A DNA stretch of 64,000 nt from Acinetobacter sp. NIPH 2699 (GTDB lineage: Bacteria > Pseudomonadota > Gammaproteobacteria > Pseudomonadales > Moraxellaceae): contig NZ_JAKZGL010000001.1 of the NCBI RefSeq assembly GCF_022549355.1, positions 62,001-126,000 on the forward strand. Reading direction: 5' to 3'. The position numbers and the translations under genes are program-made. The notes beneath the pieces were generated by a model. It saw only the letters and a list, made by a program, of their open reading frames with translations, was not told where the DNA came from and did no database searches. Shown here in pieces: positions 47,478 through 55,925 of this stretch (position 1 is the stretch's first letter; each line of letters opens with the position of its first letter).

Positions 47478-47519
47478 AAATGTACTTAGAAATAGCAGAG
47501 GGAGAGTAAATCACATATG

Positions 47520-47540
47520 TAAATGATTCTTGTTCATATT
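47520..47540. promoter_or_regulatory. Possible Fur site before the DUF3649-PepSY-DUF3325 operon
   Basis: On the minus strand the sequence reads AATATGAACAAGAATCATTTA. The AAGAATCATT part resembles one arm of gammaproteobacterial Fur sites, but the other half is poor. Position upstream of the operon start is right. Confidence 0.3.
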
Positions 47541-47724
47541 AATGTCTAAGTGAAACTCAAGCAATTGCTCATTTATCGTAAATCTGGATAGAAACTTGAC
47601 TTTTCAATGATTTATTAGATTAAAATGTTCTTCACTAATCATGAACAAATTACATTATTTGCAGTGATTCGATGTAAAATCATTCTGTTAGAATTTTTTT
47701 AAACTTTTGGATGGGGCGTTGGTC

Positions 47725-48903
47725 TTGTTAAAGCAAAAACTAAAAATTGGCATCGTAGTTGGGGAAGTTTCTGGAGATACGCTGGGTGTAAAACTCATGC
47801 GTAGTTTCCGTGAACAAGGAATTGATGCTGAATTTGAGGGGATTGGTGGTCCACAGATGATTGCAGAAGGTTTTCATAGTTTTTATCCAATGGAAATTTT
47901 ATCTGTGATGGGGATTATTGAAGTTTTAAAAGACCTGAAAAAATTATTCGCTGTTCGTGACGGTTTAATTGAACGTTGGACGGAACATCCCGTGGATATT
48001 TTTATTGGGATAGATGCACCAGATTTTAATTTACGGTTATCTAAAAGCATAAAAGAAAAGAGTTTACCGATTAAAACCGTTCAATATGTCAGTCCATCTG
48101 TGTGGGCATGGCGACAAGGACGTGTTCATGGCATCAAGCGCAGTATTGATTTGGTGCTGTGTTTATTTCCGTTTGAAAAAACATTCTATGAAAATTACGA
48201 TGTCGCAGCTGCTTTCGTCGGTCATCCATTGGCAAAGCAGTTACCCTTAAAAAATCCAATTATAGAAGCAAAACATCATTTCGGTTTATCCGCGCATAAA
48301 ATGCATATCGCATTATTACCAGGTAGTCGTCGTGGTGAAATTGAGCGGTTACTACCGTTATTAACAGGCGCAGCCGAAATCTTGCATCGAAAATACCCTG
48401 AGCTTGAGTTTCTAATCCCAGCCATCAACGATGCAAGAAAACAGCAAATCGAGCAAGGTATCCAAAATTTGGATATCAGCCTCAAAGCCAAGATTCATGT
48501 TTTAGAAAATAGCGATAATGAATCAAAAATAGGGCGTATGGTGATGAATGCCAGCGATATTGTGGCACTGGCATCGGGTACAGCAACACTCGAAGCGATG
48601 TTATTACATCGTCCTATGGTGACTTTCTATAAATTGCATTGGCTTACCTATATGATTGCCAAATTTTTAGTCAAAATTCCTTATTACGCATTACCCAATA
48701 TTATTGCAGGTAAAAAAGTCATTGAAGAACTAATCCAGTCTGATGCAACCCCGAAACAGCTTGCTACAGAGATCGAAAGATTGATGGACCATGAAACTGC
48801 ACATATTCAAATGATGCAACACGTGAGTATGCATAAGCAGTTGATCTCTGGAAATACTGAAGATCCAGTACAAGCCATTTTGAAGTGCTTAAAAGCAGAC
48901 TAG
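47725..48903 (+). CDS. lpxB: Lipid-A-disaccharide synthase
   Basis: 392 aa if it starts at TTG 47725, which has GGGG 8 bp upstream; TTG codons at 47707 and 47719 are alternatives. The N-terminus KIGIVVGEVSGDTLG, FIGIDAPDFNLRL, YVSPSVWAWRQGR and the nucleotide-sugar site LPGSRRGEIERLLP with ASGTATLEAML are LpxB signatures. It joins UDP-diacylglucosamine and lipid X into the lipid A disaccharide at the membrane. It is separated from lpxA by 38 kb, unlike in enterics. Confidence 0.93.
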   Translation: MLKQKLKIGIVVGEVSGDTLGVKLMRSFREQGIDAEFEGIGGPQMIAEGFHSFYPMEILSVMGIIEVLKDLKKLFAVRDGLIERWTEHPVDIFIGIDAPDFNLRLSKSIKEKSLPIKTVQYVSPSVWAWRQGRVHGIKRSIDLVLCLFPFEKTFYENYDVAAAFVGHPLAKQLPLKNPIIEAKHHFGLSAHKMHIALLPGSRRGEIERLLPLLTGAAEILHRKYPELEFLIPAINDARKQQIEQGIQNLDISLKAKIHVLENSDNESKIGRMVMNASDIVALASGTATLEAMLLHRPMVTFYKLHWLTYMIAKFLVKIPYYALPNIIAGKKVIEELIQSDATPKQLATEIERLMDHETAHIQMMQHVSMHKQLISGNTEDPVQAILKCLKAD

Positions 48904-48914
48904 GCGAAAGAAAA

Positions 48915-48934
48915 AAGGTGGCTTTGATGCCACC
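48915..48934. terminator. Hairpin between lpxB and DUF2797 gene
   Basis: AGGTGGC / GCCACCT with a 6-nt loop, between convergent genes. An A run precedes it on the + strand, giving a T tract for the minus-strand gene. Confidence 0.7.
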
Positions 48935-48941
48935 TATTCAC

Positions 48942-49811
48942 TTATGTGCGTAAAATCAATTCATAACCGGTATATTTTCGAATATTGATTACACCAATAT
49001 CGAGTAATAAATATTGACCTTTAATGCCTTGTAAAACGCCACGAATTTTTGGGGTTTTATCGAGGTTCAATGATTTGATTTTTTCAGGATAATGATCAAC
49101 AGGATAAATAAATTCATGTTGTGATTCATTTTCCAAAAATTCTAAGCCTTCATCAAACTCAAGATTTTGGTTGAATTCTTCACGAATGCTTTGAATTTTT
49201 GGCGCAAACTCTTCAATGATTTGATCACGTTGCTCAATCAAATTTAAAGGCTCGGCTTCGCCTTTAAGCAATTTTCGCCAATCCGTTTTATCTGCAACTT
49301 GGCTTGCAATCAAAGTCTCTAAATGGCCAGATAAACGGCGAGAACCAACTTTCATGATAGGCAGGGCTTGAGTTGCACCTTGATCTAACCATCGTGTCGG
49401 CATATTGACGATACGGGTAATACCAATTTTTAACGCGCTTGAATTTGCCAAATAAACAATATGAGGCTGGAAACAAACATTGTGTGCAAAATCATTTTCA
49501 CGACAAGTTCCAAGATGATAGTGACAAGTTTCAGGTTTCATAATGCACAAATCACATTCAGCCTTGGTCTTGAAACATTTAAAACAATGACCTTGCGAAT
49601 AGGATTTAGGTGTTTTAGCACCACATGATGTACAGAAAATATTGCCAGTCCATTCGATCTCTAGTTCTTGACCCAACACAAATGGAAGATCAGTTTCTGA
49701 ACGATCTAATATAAATTTATATTCAACATTTGCCTTGTGTATTGGTTGATCAGTTACACTATGCGTTTTGAGCGCTGCATGCATTTTATGACAAATGCCT
49801 TGTAGTTCCAT
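48942..49811 (-). CDS. DUF2797 family zinc-ribbon protein
   Basis: 289 aa from the ATG at 49811, which leaves 37 bp to the divergent gene; longer starts would overlap it. A Cys-rich block at about residues 78-127 has CTSCGAK, CFKCFKTKAECDLC and CHYHLGTC, so it likely binds zinc. After it, HIVYLANSSALKIGITR and TRWLDQGATQALPI resemble a GIY-YIG-type nuclease core. The function is unknown; nucleic-acid handling is a reasonable guess. It is shared widely by Acinetobacter relatives. Confidence 0.75.
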   Translation of the reverse strand: MELQGICHKMHAALKTHSVTDQPIHKANVEYKFILDRSETDLPFVLGQELEIEWTGNIFCTSCGAKTPKSYSQGHCFKCFKTKAECDLCIMKPETCHYHLGTCRENDFAHNVCFQPHIVYLANSSALKIGITRIVNMPTRWLDQGATQALPIMKVGSRRLSGHLETLIASQVADKTDWRKLLKGEAEPLNLIEQRDQIIEEFAPKIQSIREEFNQNLEFDEGLEFLENESQHEFIYPVDHYPEKIKSLNLDKTPKIRGVLQGIKGQYLLLDIGVINIRKYTGYELILRT

Positions 49812-49848
49812 TAATAAACTCTCATCTTTCTCAATCAAGGGTTGCAGT

Positions 49849-50310
49849 ATGGCTGAACAAAATGTCATCACTTCTATGCTAGACGATTTATCTAAAGAAC
49901 AGCCCATTCATACTGCACTTTGTATAGGTCAGCAGATTGACCAAAATGCTTCTATTCAATGGCATTATTTTAACGTAATTGACTTTTTAAGTCTGCCATT
50001 TACACAGCGTTATGATTTAGGTTTTGTATTATTTGATACAGCAGAGATGCAAGACGTTAATGAAGTACAAAAAGCGCAGCTTTTGGTGAAATTACGTGAC
50101 TTGATGGCAAAACGTATTATCGTCGTAAGTAAATTGGATGATGAAAAATTACTCCGCTCACTAGGCTTTACTCAGCTAATAGATAAGACCAGCCATGACA
50201 GTGATTTTGCATTGTGGCAATTCAATATTTTAACCTATAAGCATGTGCCAGATTGGTTTAACTCGAAGTTTTGGGCAAATCCTGAAAACTGGAATAAATT
50301 CCGTTGGTAA
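49849..50310 (+). CDS. DUF6231-like conserved protein
   Basis: 153 aa from the ATG at 49849 (MAEQNVITSMLDDLSKEQ). The pattern resembles the strand-helix core of a Rossmann/methyltransferase-like fold: YDLGFVLFDTAEM, LVKLRDLMAKRIIVVSKLDD, then LRSLGFTQL. The C-terminus is Trp/Asn-rich (PDWFNSKFWANPENWNKFRW). No catalytic motif is evident. It is divergent from the DUF2797 gene with a very short shared promoter region. Confidence 0.65.
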   Translation: MAEQNVITSMLDDLSKEQPIHTALCIGQQIDQNASIQWHYFNVIDFLSLPFTQRYDLGFVLFDTAEMQDVNEVQKAQLLVKLRDLMAKRIIVVSKLDDEKLLRSLGFTQLIDKTSHDSDFALWQFNILTYKHVPDWFNSKFWANPENWNKFRW

Positions 50311-50479
50311 TTCTTAAAAAAGTTTCACCATTCTTGTGGAACTTTAGCTGTTCCTCCGAGTGAATTTAGAGTGGAGGTAACTGCAAGCCCTTGCAAAATT
50401 TAACAATTCAATTTTGTTCTGTGCTTTCAAAGCAGCGTATGCTTTTTGGATAAATAATTCCAAAGGGAACGTATAGATC

Positions 50480-51088
50480 ATGACAGATTTAAGTAATATT
50501 GTTGAAATGTTAGCAAAACAAGCTTTAGGCGGTCAGCAACAATCAGGAACAGGCGGTGGGCTGGGAGGAATTCTTGGTTCCGTACTGAGTCAAGTTGGTG
50601 GACAACAACAAAACACTCAGAACCAACAAGGTGGTTTAGGCGGCATTCTAGGTTCGGTACTGGGTCAATTAGGAAATAATTCCCAAGCTAAAAGTGGCTC
50701 AGGTGGAAATACCGCACAAACTTTATTGATTGCTGTTTTACCTTTAATTTTAGCTTGGATTCAAAAACAAGGTGGCTTACAAGGTGCGCTGGATAAACTT
50801 AAGAATGCGGGCTTAGTCAATCAAGTTCAAAGTTGGGTTGATCCTAATCAGCCAAATAATACGGATATACCAGCCCAAAATATGCAAAGTTTGTTTGATG
50901 ACCAAGATGTAGAGCAAATTGCACAACAGACTCAAGCACCTAAACAAGCGATTTATGGCGCAATTGCATCTGTTTTACCACAGGTAATTGATTCTTTAAC
51001 GCCACAGGGTTCAAGTACTAGCTCACAAGAAGCGAATAATGATATTCAGAACGTTTTGAATATTGTGAGTGGGTTTTTAAAGAAATAG
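50480..51088 (+). CDS. DUF937/YidB-like protein
   Basis: 202 aa. A Gly/Gln-rich N-terminal half carries two copies of GGLGGILGSVL (about residues 29-60) spaced by Gln-rich linkers. The C-terminal half is the DUF937-type helical domain (SLFDDQDVEQIAQQTQAPKQ). No signal peptide. Function is unknown; in relatives the family includes YidB. It is a single gene with 169 bp of upstream DNA. Confidence 0.75.
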   Translation: MTDLSNIVEMLAKQALGGQQQSGTGGGLGGILGSVLSQVGGQQQNTQNQQGGLGGILGSVLGQLGNNSQAKSGSGGNTAQTLLIAVLPLILAWIQKQGGLQGALDKLKNAGLVNQVQSWVDPNQPNNTDIPAQNMQSLFDDQDVEQIAQQTQAPKQAIYGAIASVLPQVIDSLTPQGSSTSSQEANNDIQNVLNIVSGFLKK

Positions 51089-51137
51089 TAGTTAGAAGTG
51101 AAGTGGTCAATAGATACGATTTATCTTTTATTAAAGC

Positions 51138-51170
51138 AAAACTAAAAGGGCATAAAGCCCTTTTAGTTTT
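51138..51170. terminator. Strong bidirectional terminator
   Basis: AAAACTAAAAGGGC / GCCCTTTTAGTTTT, 14-bp perfect arms around a 5-nt loop, between the convergent YidB-like and porin genes. Confidence 0.92.
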
Positions 51171-51189
51171 CTATAAGATTAACTTCAAA

Positions 51190-52278
51190 TTAGAAGTTAT
51201 ATTCTAGACCTAAACCGATAGTCGTTTTCTTATCATCTTTTACTAACCAATCACGTTTTTGCTGACCAACTACGCCATAGAAACGTGCTTGTTTGTTGAT
51301 TTGATAGTCTGCACCAACACCATAAAGGTCTTGTTTACGATCTTCACGACCATTAGATTCTGTTGTAGCAGAGATATACTGTGCTTTTAACTTAATCGGT
51401 GTAGAAGGGATTTTGTATGCTGCAGTTACGCCATACGCATCTTCTTGTAAGCCTTTATAAGAAGTTACATCAGAACCGCTAGTTGTTGTAACTGTATCAT
51501 CTGTTGGTTGAGCTGTTTGCCATAAAGCACCTAGTACGAAACCATCAAGACCGATTTTAGTGAAATCAAGAGAACCTGTTACACGGATTGCATCGGTATA
51601 AATGCCAGATAAGTTATACGCGCCATACTTAGAACCAATACCGTAGTTACCTGCAACTGCTGCAGCGAAACCATAGTCTTTGTTATCGTAAGTCAGAGAA
51701 GCAGATACGCCATCACCAAAGCCATCACGACTACCCTTATAGCCTTTTGCTGCATTTTCTGTAGCAGAAGATTCTTCACCTTGTTGGAACATGATATTAA
51801 ATGCTAAGCCACCTAATAATTTTTTATCAGTTTCAAAGCCAATGACATTTTTTAGACGATCTTCACCAGCCAAGATAGCGGTCATATCAAGTTCGTTGTG
51901 ATCGTTATAGATATCTTGGTTGCTACCTGCTGCTGTTTTGAGATAAGAGTCGTACTGACCAACTTTTAATGTACCCACGCCATCAGATTTAAGACCGATA
52001 AAGCGGTTACGGTTTGAGAATGATTGGTCACCATCGCCATCTGCATTGATTTGCCATTCGATTAAGTACACTGCAGAAAGATTATCAGTTAATTTTTCTT
52101 CACCCTTGATACCGATACGAGAAGCGTTTGAATTTACTTTTGTTACGCTTTCGTCTTTAAAGCCATTCTTATCAATTTGATCGAGCGTCACATTGAGCTT
52201 ACCATACAATGTTGGTGCTGCTTGCGCTGCATTCATGGCTAATGTTGCTACAGTAGCAGCAAGAAGCAATTTTTTCAT
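51190..52278 (-). CDS. Gram-negative porin (Porin_4 type)
   Basis: 362 aa. The signal peptide is MKKLLLAATVATLAMNAAQA-A. The mature start APTLYGKLNVTLDQI, the NRFIGLKSDGVGTLKVGQYD strand pair, and the C-terminal LGLEYNF with terminal Phe are standard for 16-strand porins. It forms a trimeric diffusion channel in the outer membrane. The substrate preference is unknown. Ribosome site GGAG precedes the ATG, and about 250 bp of AT-rich promoter DNA lies upstream. Confidence 0.88.
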   Translation of the reverse strand: MKKLLLAATVATLAMNAAQAAPTLYGKLNVTLDQIDKNGFKDESVTKVNSNASRIGIKGEEKLTDNLSAVYLIEWQINADGDGDQSFSNRNRFIGLKSDGVGTLKVGQYDSYLKTAAGSNQDIYNDHNELDMTAILAGEDRLKNVIGFETDKKLLGGLAFNIMFQQGEESSATENAAKGYKGSRDGFGDGVSASLTYDNKDYGFAAAVAGNYGIGSKYGAYNLSGIYTDAIRVTGSLDFTKIGLDGFVLGALWQTAQPTDDTVTTTSGSDVTSYKGLQEDAYGVTAAYKIPSTPIKLKAQYISATTESNGREDRKQDLYGVGADYQINKQARFYGVVGQQKRDWLVKDDKKTTIGLGLEYNF

Positions 52279-52493
52279 TGAGATTTCTCCAAAACACTTT
52301 TTTGTAAATGGCAGTTGCCTTAGTTACTGTTATAAGTTTGCTCGTGTACAAAAAGTTACATAGCTCACTAACTTGTATGCAGTATCGGCAAACTTTGTGA
52401 CAGAGAAGTGAAGGAAAAATGACAGTTTGGTGACGATTGATATTAAATGATACTTTTGTTTCTTATTGATTTTTATATAATTACAAAAACGAA

Positions 52494-52517
52494 AAAACGG
52501 AATAATCATTCCGTTTT
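52494..52517. terminator. Terminator after HIT-family gene
   Basis: AAAACGGAAT / ATTCCGTTTT, perfect stem just beyond the minus-strand stop, with T richness in that direction. Confidence 0.85.
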
Positions 52518-52532
52518 AGATACTATCGAAGT

Positions 52533-52946
52533 CTAAAGTACTGCTTTGATCTTTTCAGCAAGAGCCTGAATCTTTTCTTGATCACCCATTTGTGCTGCAT
52601 GACGTCCTAACTCATGGATTGAGCTTGGAATTAGATGAAAATGTACATGCGGAACAGTTTGACCAGCAGCAGCACCATTGAGTTGCATTAATACAATGCC
52701 TTTTGCATCGAGTGCCGTTTCTATCGCTTGAGCAACTTTTTGAACGATCTGAATCGTATAAGCGGCAGCATCAGCAGGTAAGTCTAATAAGGTAACTGCT
52801 GGTGTTTTAGGTATAACGAGGGCATGACCATCCGCTTGCGGCATGATATCCATAAACGCGAGAACTTGATCATCTTCATAAATTTTGATCGCAGGTAGCT
52901 CTCCACGAAGGATTCTTGCAAAAATATTTTGATCATCGTATGCCAT
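52533..52946 (-). CDS. HIT-family nucleotide hydrolase (HinT-like)
   Basis: 137 aa. It begins [20 protein letters not shown] and has the active HxHxHxx motif in [12 protein letters not shown] near residue 98. HIT proteins hydrolyse nucleoside phosphoramidates or Ap4A-like dinucleotides. Single gene with a terminator; the physiological substrate is not known. Confidence 0.92.
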   Translation of the reverse strand: MAYDDQNIFARILRGELPAIKIYEDDQVLAFMDIMPQADGHALVIPKTPAVTLLDLPADAAAYTIQIVQKVAQAIETALDAKGIVLMQLNGAAAGQTVPHVHFHLIPSSIHELGRHAAQMGDQEKIQALAEKIKAVL

Positions 52947-53018
52947 ACTTAATCCCTTAATTTAAGTCGTATATCTTGGAATGTCCCTCTATTTTCTGTA
53001 AAGAGGACAAAAGAAAGA

Positions 53019-53288
53019 TTATTTACAATTCAGCTCTTTTTGACGAGCTTTGATTTCATCTAAACGTTGTTGCTCTTTTTCAGAAAACTTTGGCTTAGTG
53101 GTATGACAGTTCTCATTACCATACTTGGCTTTAGCATCTGCATCTTTAAAGCAGAAGCCTTTGGAAGCATAGATCAAGTTATAGTTATCTTGTAGCTTTT
53201 TACATTCTTGTTCCGATGCTGAGACTTGCATGCTGAAACCTGTAAGGGCTATTAATCCAGCAAAAGTAGCAACTGTAAACTTATTCAT
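53019..53288 (-). CDS. YARHG-like small secreted protein
   Basis: 89 aa. Signal peptide MNKFTVATFAGLIALTGFSM-QVSA. The mature part is Cys-rich (CKKLQ, FCFKD, NCHTT, LNC) and has NLIYASKGFCFKDADAKAKY, which resembles the YARHG motif domain (N-x2-YA-x2-G-x2-F). The four cysteines could form two disulfides in the periplasm. Function is unknown. It is the last typical core-like gene before the degenerate island. Confidence 0.75.
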   Translation of the reverse strand: MNKFTVATFAGLIALTGFSMQVSASEQECKKLQDNYNLIYASKGFCFKDADAKAKYGNENCHTTKPKFSEKEQQRLDEIKARQKELNCK

Positions 53289-53389
53289 GAGGTGTTCCTC
53301 TCGTTATGAGCAAGCACTGCGTTGAGCGCAGCGCATGTACTAATATAAGGCGTATTGATGAAATTTCAATGAAACTGTATTATTTGAAT

Positions 53390-53403
53390 GTAATTTTACT
53401 CCA
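53390..53403. repeat. Left copy of 14-bp direct repeat flanking the island
   Basis: GTAATTTTACTCCA. The identical 14 bases occur at 57695-57708 inside the 3' end of the dehydrogenase gene. The pair brackets the degenerate island, so it may mark attachment sites. Confidence 0.45.
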
Positions 53404-53541
53404 TAATTTGTTCTTATAGTATAGAAAAGCTATATATATCAACAACTTCTATAAAATACAATATAAAACAAATAATTATCATCATTTCTATTTAGCTTTA
53501 TTCTGCTTGGTTTTGCTCTATATTGCTGTTTTTAGACGTGT

Positions 53542-53552
53542 ATTTACGCCAT
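53542..53552. repeat. ATTTACGCCAT, possible integrase arm-type site (left)
   Basis: The 11-mer recurs exactly at 57630-57640, with ATTTACGCC again at 57619-57627. Copies just upstream of the integrase start and near the far end of the island fit arm-type binding sites of a tyrosine integrase. Confidence 0.4.
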
Positions 53553-53584
53553 AGTAACTTTATCAAGTTGAAGTGTACAAAATT

Positions 53585-53975
53585 ATGGGTTCTGTTTCTT
53601 CACGTCAATTATCAGACGGTACCATCAAATACCGTGCAGAAATTCGTATTAATCGTAAAGATCTTCCTTCATATAAAGAAAGTAAAACCTTGGGATCTAA
53701 AAAATTGCAAAGAACTGGCTCGTAAAAAGGGAAGCTGAAATTGAAGAGAACCCAGACATTTATATTCAATATAAAAGAGGTCAACACTGAATATACTTTA
53801 CATCAGGCAATCAATAAATATTTAGAAGATGTAGAGGATGTGTATTGTAGATCTAAAATAATTGCGCTTAAACGGCTCAGAAAATTTCCAATCGCTAAAT
53901 GTAAAATCGAATATATTAGTTCTGAGCATATTTCTGGCCACGTAAAGTTGCGTAGAAGAAATGGTAGTGAGGAAC
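53585..53975 (+). pseudogene. Tyrosine-type phage integrase, frameshifted and truncated
   Basis: From the ATG at 53585 the frame reads MGSVSSRQLSDGTIKYRAEI and then KESKTLGSKK, an integrase N-terminal arm-binding domain. A frameshift follows near 53700, and the second frame continues as KNWLVKREAEIEENPDIYIQ. A further shift into a third frame gives YTLHQAINKYLEDV and ALKRLRKFPIAKCKIEYISS, a SAM-like core-binding domain. The catalytic R-H-R-H-Y domain is absent; an antirepressor fragment follows instead. It is not functional. Confidence 0.75.
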
Positions 53976-54220
53976 TGGGGTATAGGAATCCAGCGTAATA
54001 AATTGGTGAAATGGCTTGAAGTCAATAATTGGTGCTATTGCCGTCAAAGTAACGGAAAACTGGTGAGCTATCAGGACAAAGTAAAGAGCGAATATTTAGA
54101 GCACAAAACTTACCTATATACACATTCAGATGGGACGCATGATACGGACATGCAGGTTTTAATTTTACCCCAAAGGTTTACGGCTCGCTAAATTATTGGG
54201 AAAAGGAGAAGCAGCATGAA
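53961..54220 (+). pseudogene. C-terminal fragment of phage antirepressor (KilAC-type domain)
   Basis: The frame gives RNKLVKWLEVNNWCYCRQSN then GKLVSYQDKVKSEYLEHKTY and VLILPQ, which resembles the KilAC domain of phage antirepressors (L-x3-GW-x-Y...G-x-L). It lacks the N-terminal half. A frameshift near the end (54180) gives NYWEKEKQHECK in another frame. It is joined directly to the integrase remnant, showing that a large central part of the prophage was deleted. Confidence 0.6.
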
Positions 54221-54269
54221 TGTAAAAGTACAGGGCATAAAATAAAACGAATATGATTCAGGCGACTTA

Positions 54270-54407
54270 ATGGACGTTCACGCATTAGCACAGTCTCGTC
54301 TTTCTTGGGTTGGAGCATTGGTTTCTACTGTAAAGAGTAATCAAGAGCATGATAAAACGAAGGAATATGGCTTGACCGAAAGTGAAACAAAACTATTTAA
54401 AAGCTGA
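54270..54407 (+). CDS. Small phage-relic ORF
   Basis: 45-aa reading frame MDVHALAQSRLSWVGALVST continuing to KSNQEHDKTKEYGLTESETK. It is intact but short, and not recognised. Its position after the antirepressor fragment suggests a phage accessory gene that survived, or a fragment of one. No clear ribosome site. Confidence 0.35.
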   Translation: MDVHALAQSRLSWVGALVSTVKSNQEHDKTKEYGLTESETKLFKS

Positions 54408-54499
54408 GGTAGTACTATAATTTTGATAAATAGTAGTAGATATTTTTTTGGGTATATATAAAATTTATGCATTCCTTTTTTATAGGGTATAAGTACTCA

Positions 54500-54934
54500 A
54501 TGACTAAAACATTAATATTCCTCATTAGCTCAGTGGTTGCGTGCTCTGTTGTGCACAGTGGCGAGGATTTTTTCGAAAAAAAACCATCCATCTTAATTGC
54601 TAAAGATGAAGAGGTTCATAATAAGAATAACAGCAGTGAAAATGTGGATTTTTTTGAGTTATCACAGCAACTAAAAATAAAATGGGCAAATCAAAAGTAT
54701 AATTATGCTACACAAAGATCTGAAGATCGATTTCAAACATCCAATATGAGCGCTTATGATAAAGCTCAATATACTGGCCAAAATAGGTCTTTAGATAATA
54801 AAAGATATTCGAAGTTCATTGAGTCTACGTCTGATAGACGAGTAATTTCAGAAGAAGAATATCAACAGCAAATGAAGCAAAATAGGAAAAAAGAAATCGA
54901 TGATAGATATTTACTATACATATTGGACAAGTAA
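54500..54934 (+). CDS. Putative lipoprotein of unknown function
   Basis: 144 aa from the ATG at 54500; a start at 54467 is possible. MTKTLIFLISSVVAC has a short positive N-terminus, a hydrophobic core and a VVAC lipobox-like end at residue 15, so it is a candidate lipoprotein. The rest is charged, helical and Gln/Lys/Glu-rich, ending ISEEEYQQQMKQNRKKEID and ILDK. The last segment is duplicated downstream in a shifted frame. Codon usage is AT-richer than the core genes, in keeping with an acquired island. Confidence 0.6.
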   Translation: MTKTLIFLISSVVACSVVHSGEDFFEKKPSILIAKDEEVHNKNNSSENVDFFELSQQLKIKWANQKYNYATQRSEDRFQTSNMSAYDKAQYTGQNRSLDNKRYSKFIESTSDRRVISEEEYQQQMKQNRKKEIDDRYLLYILDK

Positions 54935-54985
54935 TTTCAGAAGATGAATATGAACAACAAATGGAAGAAATTAGAAAAACGCGTT
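54842..54985 (+). repeat. Partial tandem duplication at the lipoprotein 3' end
   Basis: About 52 bp starting GTAATTTCAGAAGA at 54842 and again at 54931, roughly 80% identical. The second copy overlaps the stop codon region and would read VISEDEYEQQMEEIRK in another frame to a stop at 55006-55008. The duplicated unit encodes a repeated ISE(E/D)EYxQQM motif. Confidence 0.65.
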
Positions 54986-55128
54986 ACGTTGAGAGAAATT
55001 TTCTATAAAATATCATTAAAATTATTGAATTTTTGTTGATGCAAGTCACATTTATATATATTTGCGACTTACTTTATAAAAAGTAAACAACAATAACCTT
55101 AATTCAGCGCAAAACAAGAATAAAGGTG

Positions 55129-55159
55129 AAACCCACTCTTTTCGGAGAGTGGGTTTTTT
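55129..55159 (+). terminator. Terminator inside the island
   Basis: AACCCACTC / GAGTGGGTT stem with a TTTTCG-type loop, followed by TTTTT. Confidence 0.8.
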
Positions 55160-55173
55160 AATGGGTGAAATTT

Positions 55174-55284
55174 ATGTCATGTACAGGTTGTGAGAGAAGA
55201 AGGCAGAAGTTAAATGAATGGGCAAAGAGAGTAGCATTTTTACACATTAGAAAACCTATTGGGTTGAACGGAGTATTTTGCTGA
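55174..55284 (+). CDS. Cys-rich phage-like mini-protein
   Basis: 36 aa, MSCTGCERRRQKLNEWAKRV to GVFC. The CxxC-(R/K)3 start is like small phage proteins often found near lysis or late genes. In another frame the sequence after 55270 reads EYFAEDRANFFDVQREEYEK with no start, a piece of a second phage-type protein. Probably a relic. Confidence 0.4.
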   Translation: MSCTGCERRRQKLNEWAKRVAFLHIRKPIGLNGVFC

Positions 55285-55363
55285 AGATCGTGCCAATTTC
55301 TTTGATGTACAACGAGAGGAGTATGAAAAAGAATGGGATGCCAGTAAATAATCTTACAGAAAG

Positions 55364-55604
55364 GATGTAACGACCAAATCTAAGCTGAATGCTAGTCTCA
55401 AAAAAAGTATCCTTTGGCATATGGGTGATATTTAACCTGCTGGCGATAAAGTTTTTGAGATGCGTGAACTTTGGTGCAGGTTGGCGTATGTATTACATCA
55501 AACATGGTAATACGATCATTGTGATGTTAGGCGGTGGTACAAAGTCAAAACAACAACGTGATATTGATAAAGCGATTGAGCTATCAAAAACACTAGAGGA
55601 TTGA
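55364..55604 (+). pseudogene. RelE/HigB-type toxin, broken
   Basis: The frame TKSKLNASLKKSILWHMGDI, then a TAA stop, then PAGDKVFEMR is a HigB/RelE-type addiction killer sequence. A frameshift at about 55465 moves it to NFGAGWRMYYIKHGN and GGGTKSKQQRDIDKAIELS, the conserved C-terminus. The N-terminal half is missing. So the toxin has at least one stop and one indel and cannot be made whole. It ends 3 bp before the antitoxin start. Confidence 0.7.
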
Positions 55605-55607
55605 GTT

Positions 55608-55793
55608 ATGGTTAAAATTGTTGATTTACCTACTTATGATGCTGCCAACTATCTTGATAGTGAAGAAGCCATCACAGAATATCTAAATGCTATTTTAGAA
55701 GAGAATAATGATGCGCTACTTGCTTCTGCACTAGGTGATATTGCAAAAGCTCGTGGTATGACCCAAATTGCTAAAGATGCAGGCAAGCTATGA
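55608..55793 (+). CDS. Antitoxin of RelE/HigB-type pair, C-terminally truncated
   Basis: 61 aa, MVKIVDLPTYDAANYLDSEE to LGDIAKARGMTQIAKDAGKL. It resembles the putative addiction module antidote family (usually about 95-100 aa, with a HTH). The expected continuation (LSRESLYKAL) is replaced by a stop, so the DNA-binding half is cut off. Order toxin-then-antitoxin is typical of HigBA. With the toxin also broken, the module is dead. Confidence 0.6.
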   Translation: MVKIVDLPTYDAANYLDSEEAITEYLNAILEENNDALLASALGDIAKARGMTQIAKDAGKL

Positions 55794-55887
55794 TTTATGG
55801 TAGGCAAGACAGCGTATTTCCCATCATCCACTAACCGTACGGTCTGCGACTTTTGTCACTGCGCAACATTAAATTTTAGATATAAAG

Positions 55888-55913
55888 AAACCGCTCAAAA
55901 AGAGCGGTTTTTT
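55888..55913. terminator. Terminator, repeated later at 57576
   Basis: AAACCGCTC / GAGCGGTTT with a 5-nt loop and T run, followed by ACGTTT. The same stem, T run and ACGTTT recur at 57576-57607 with a different loop. The two copies bracket the hydrolase and BamE-like genes. Confidence 0.8.
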
Positions 55914-55925
55914 ACGTTTATAGCC

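Noticed and set aside
53468..53486. Fur-like TAATTATCATCATTTC near the YARHG-like gene
   Set aside because: Only about 10 of 14 core matches in an AT-rich stretch and some 180 bp from the nearest start; too weak.
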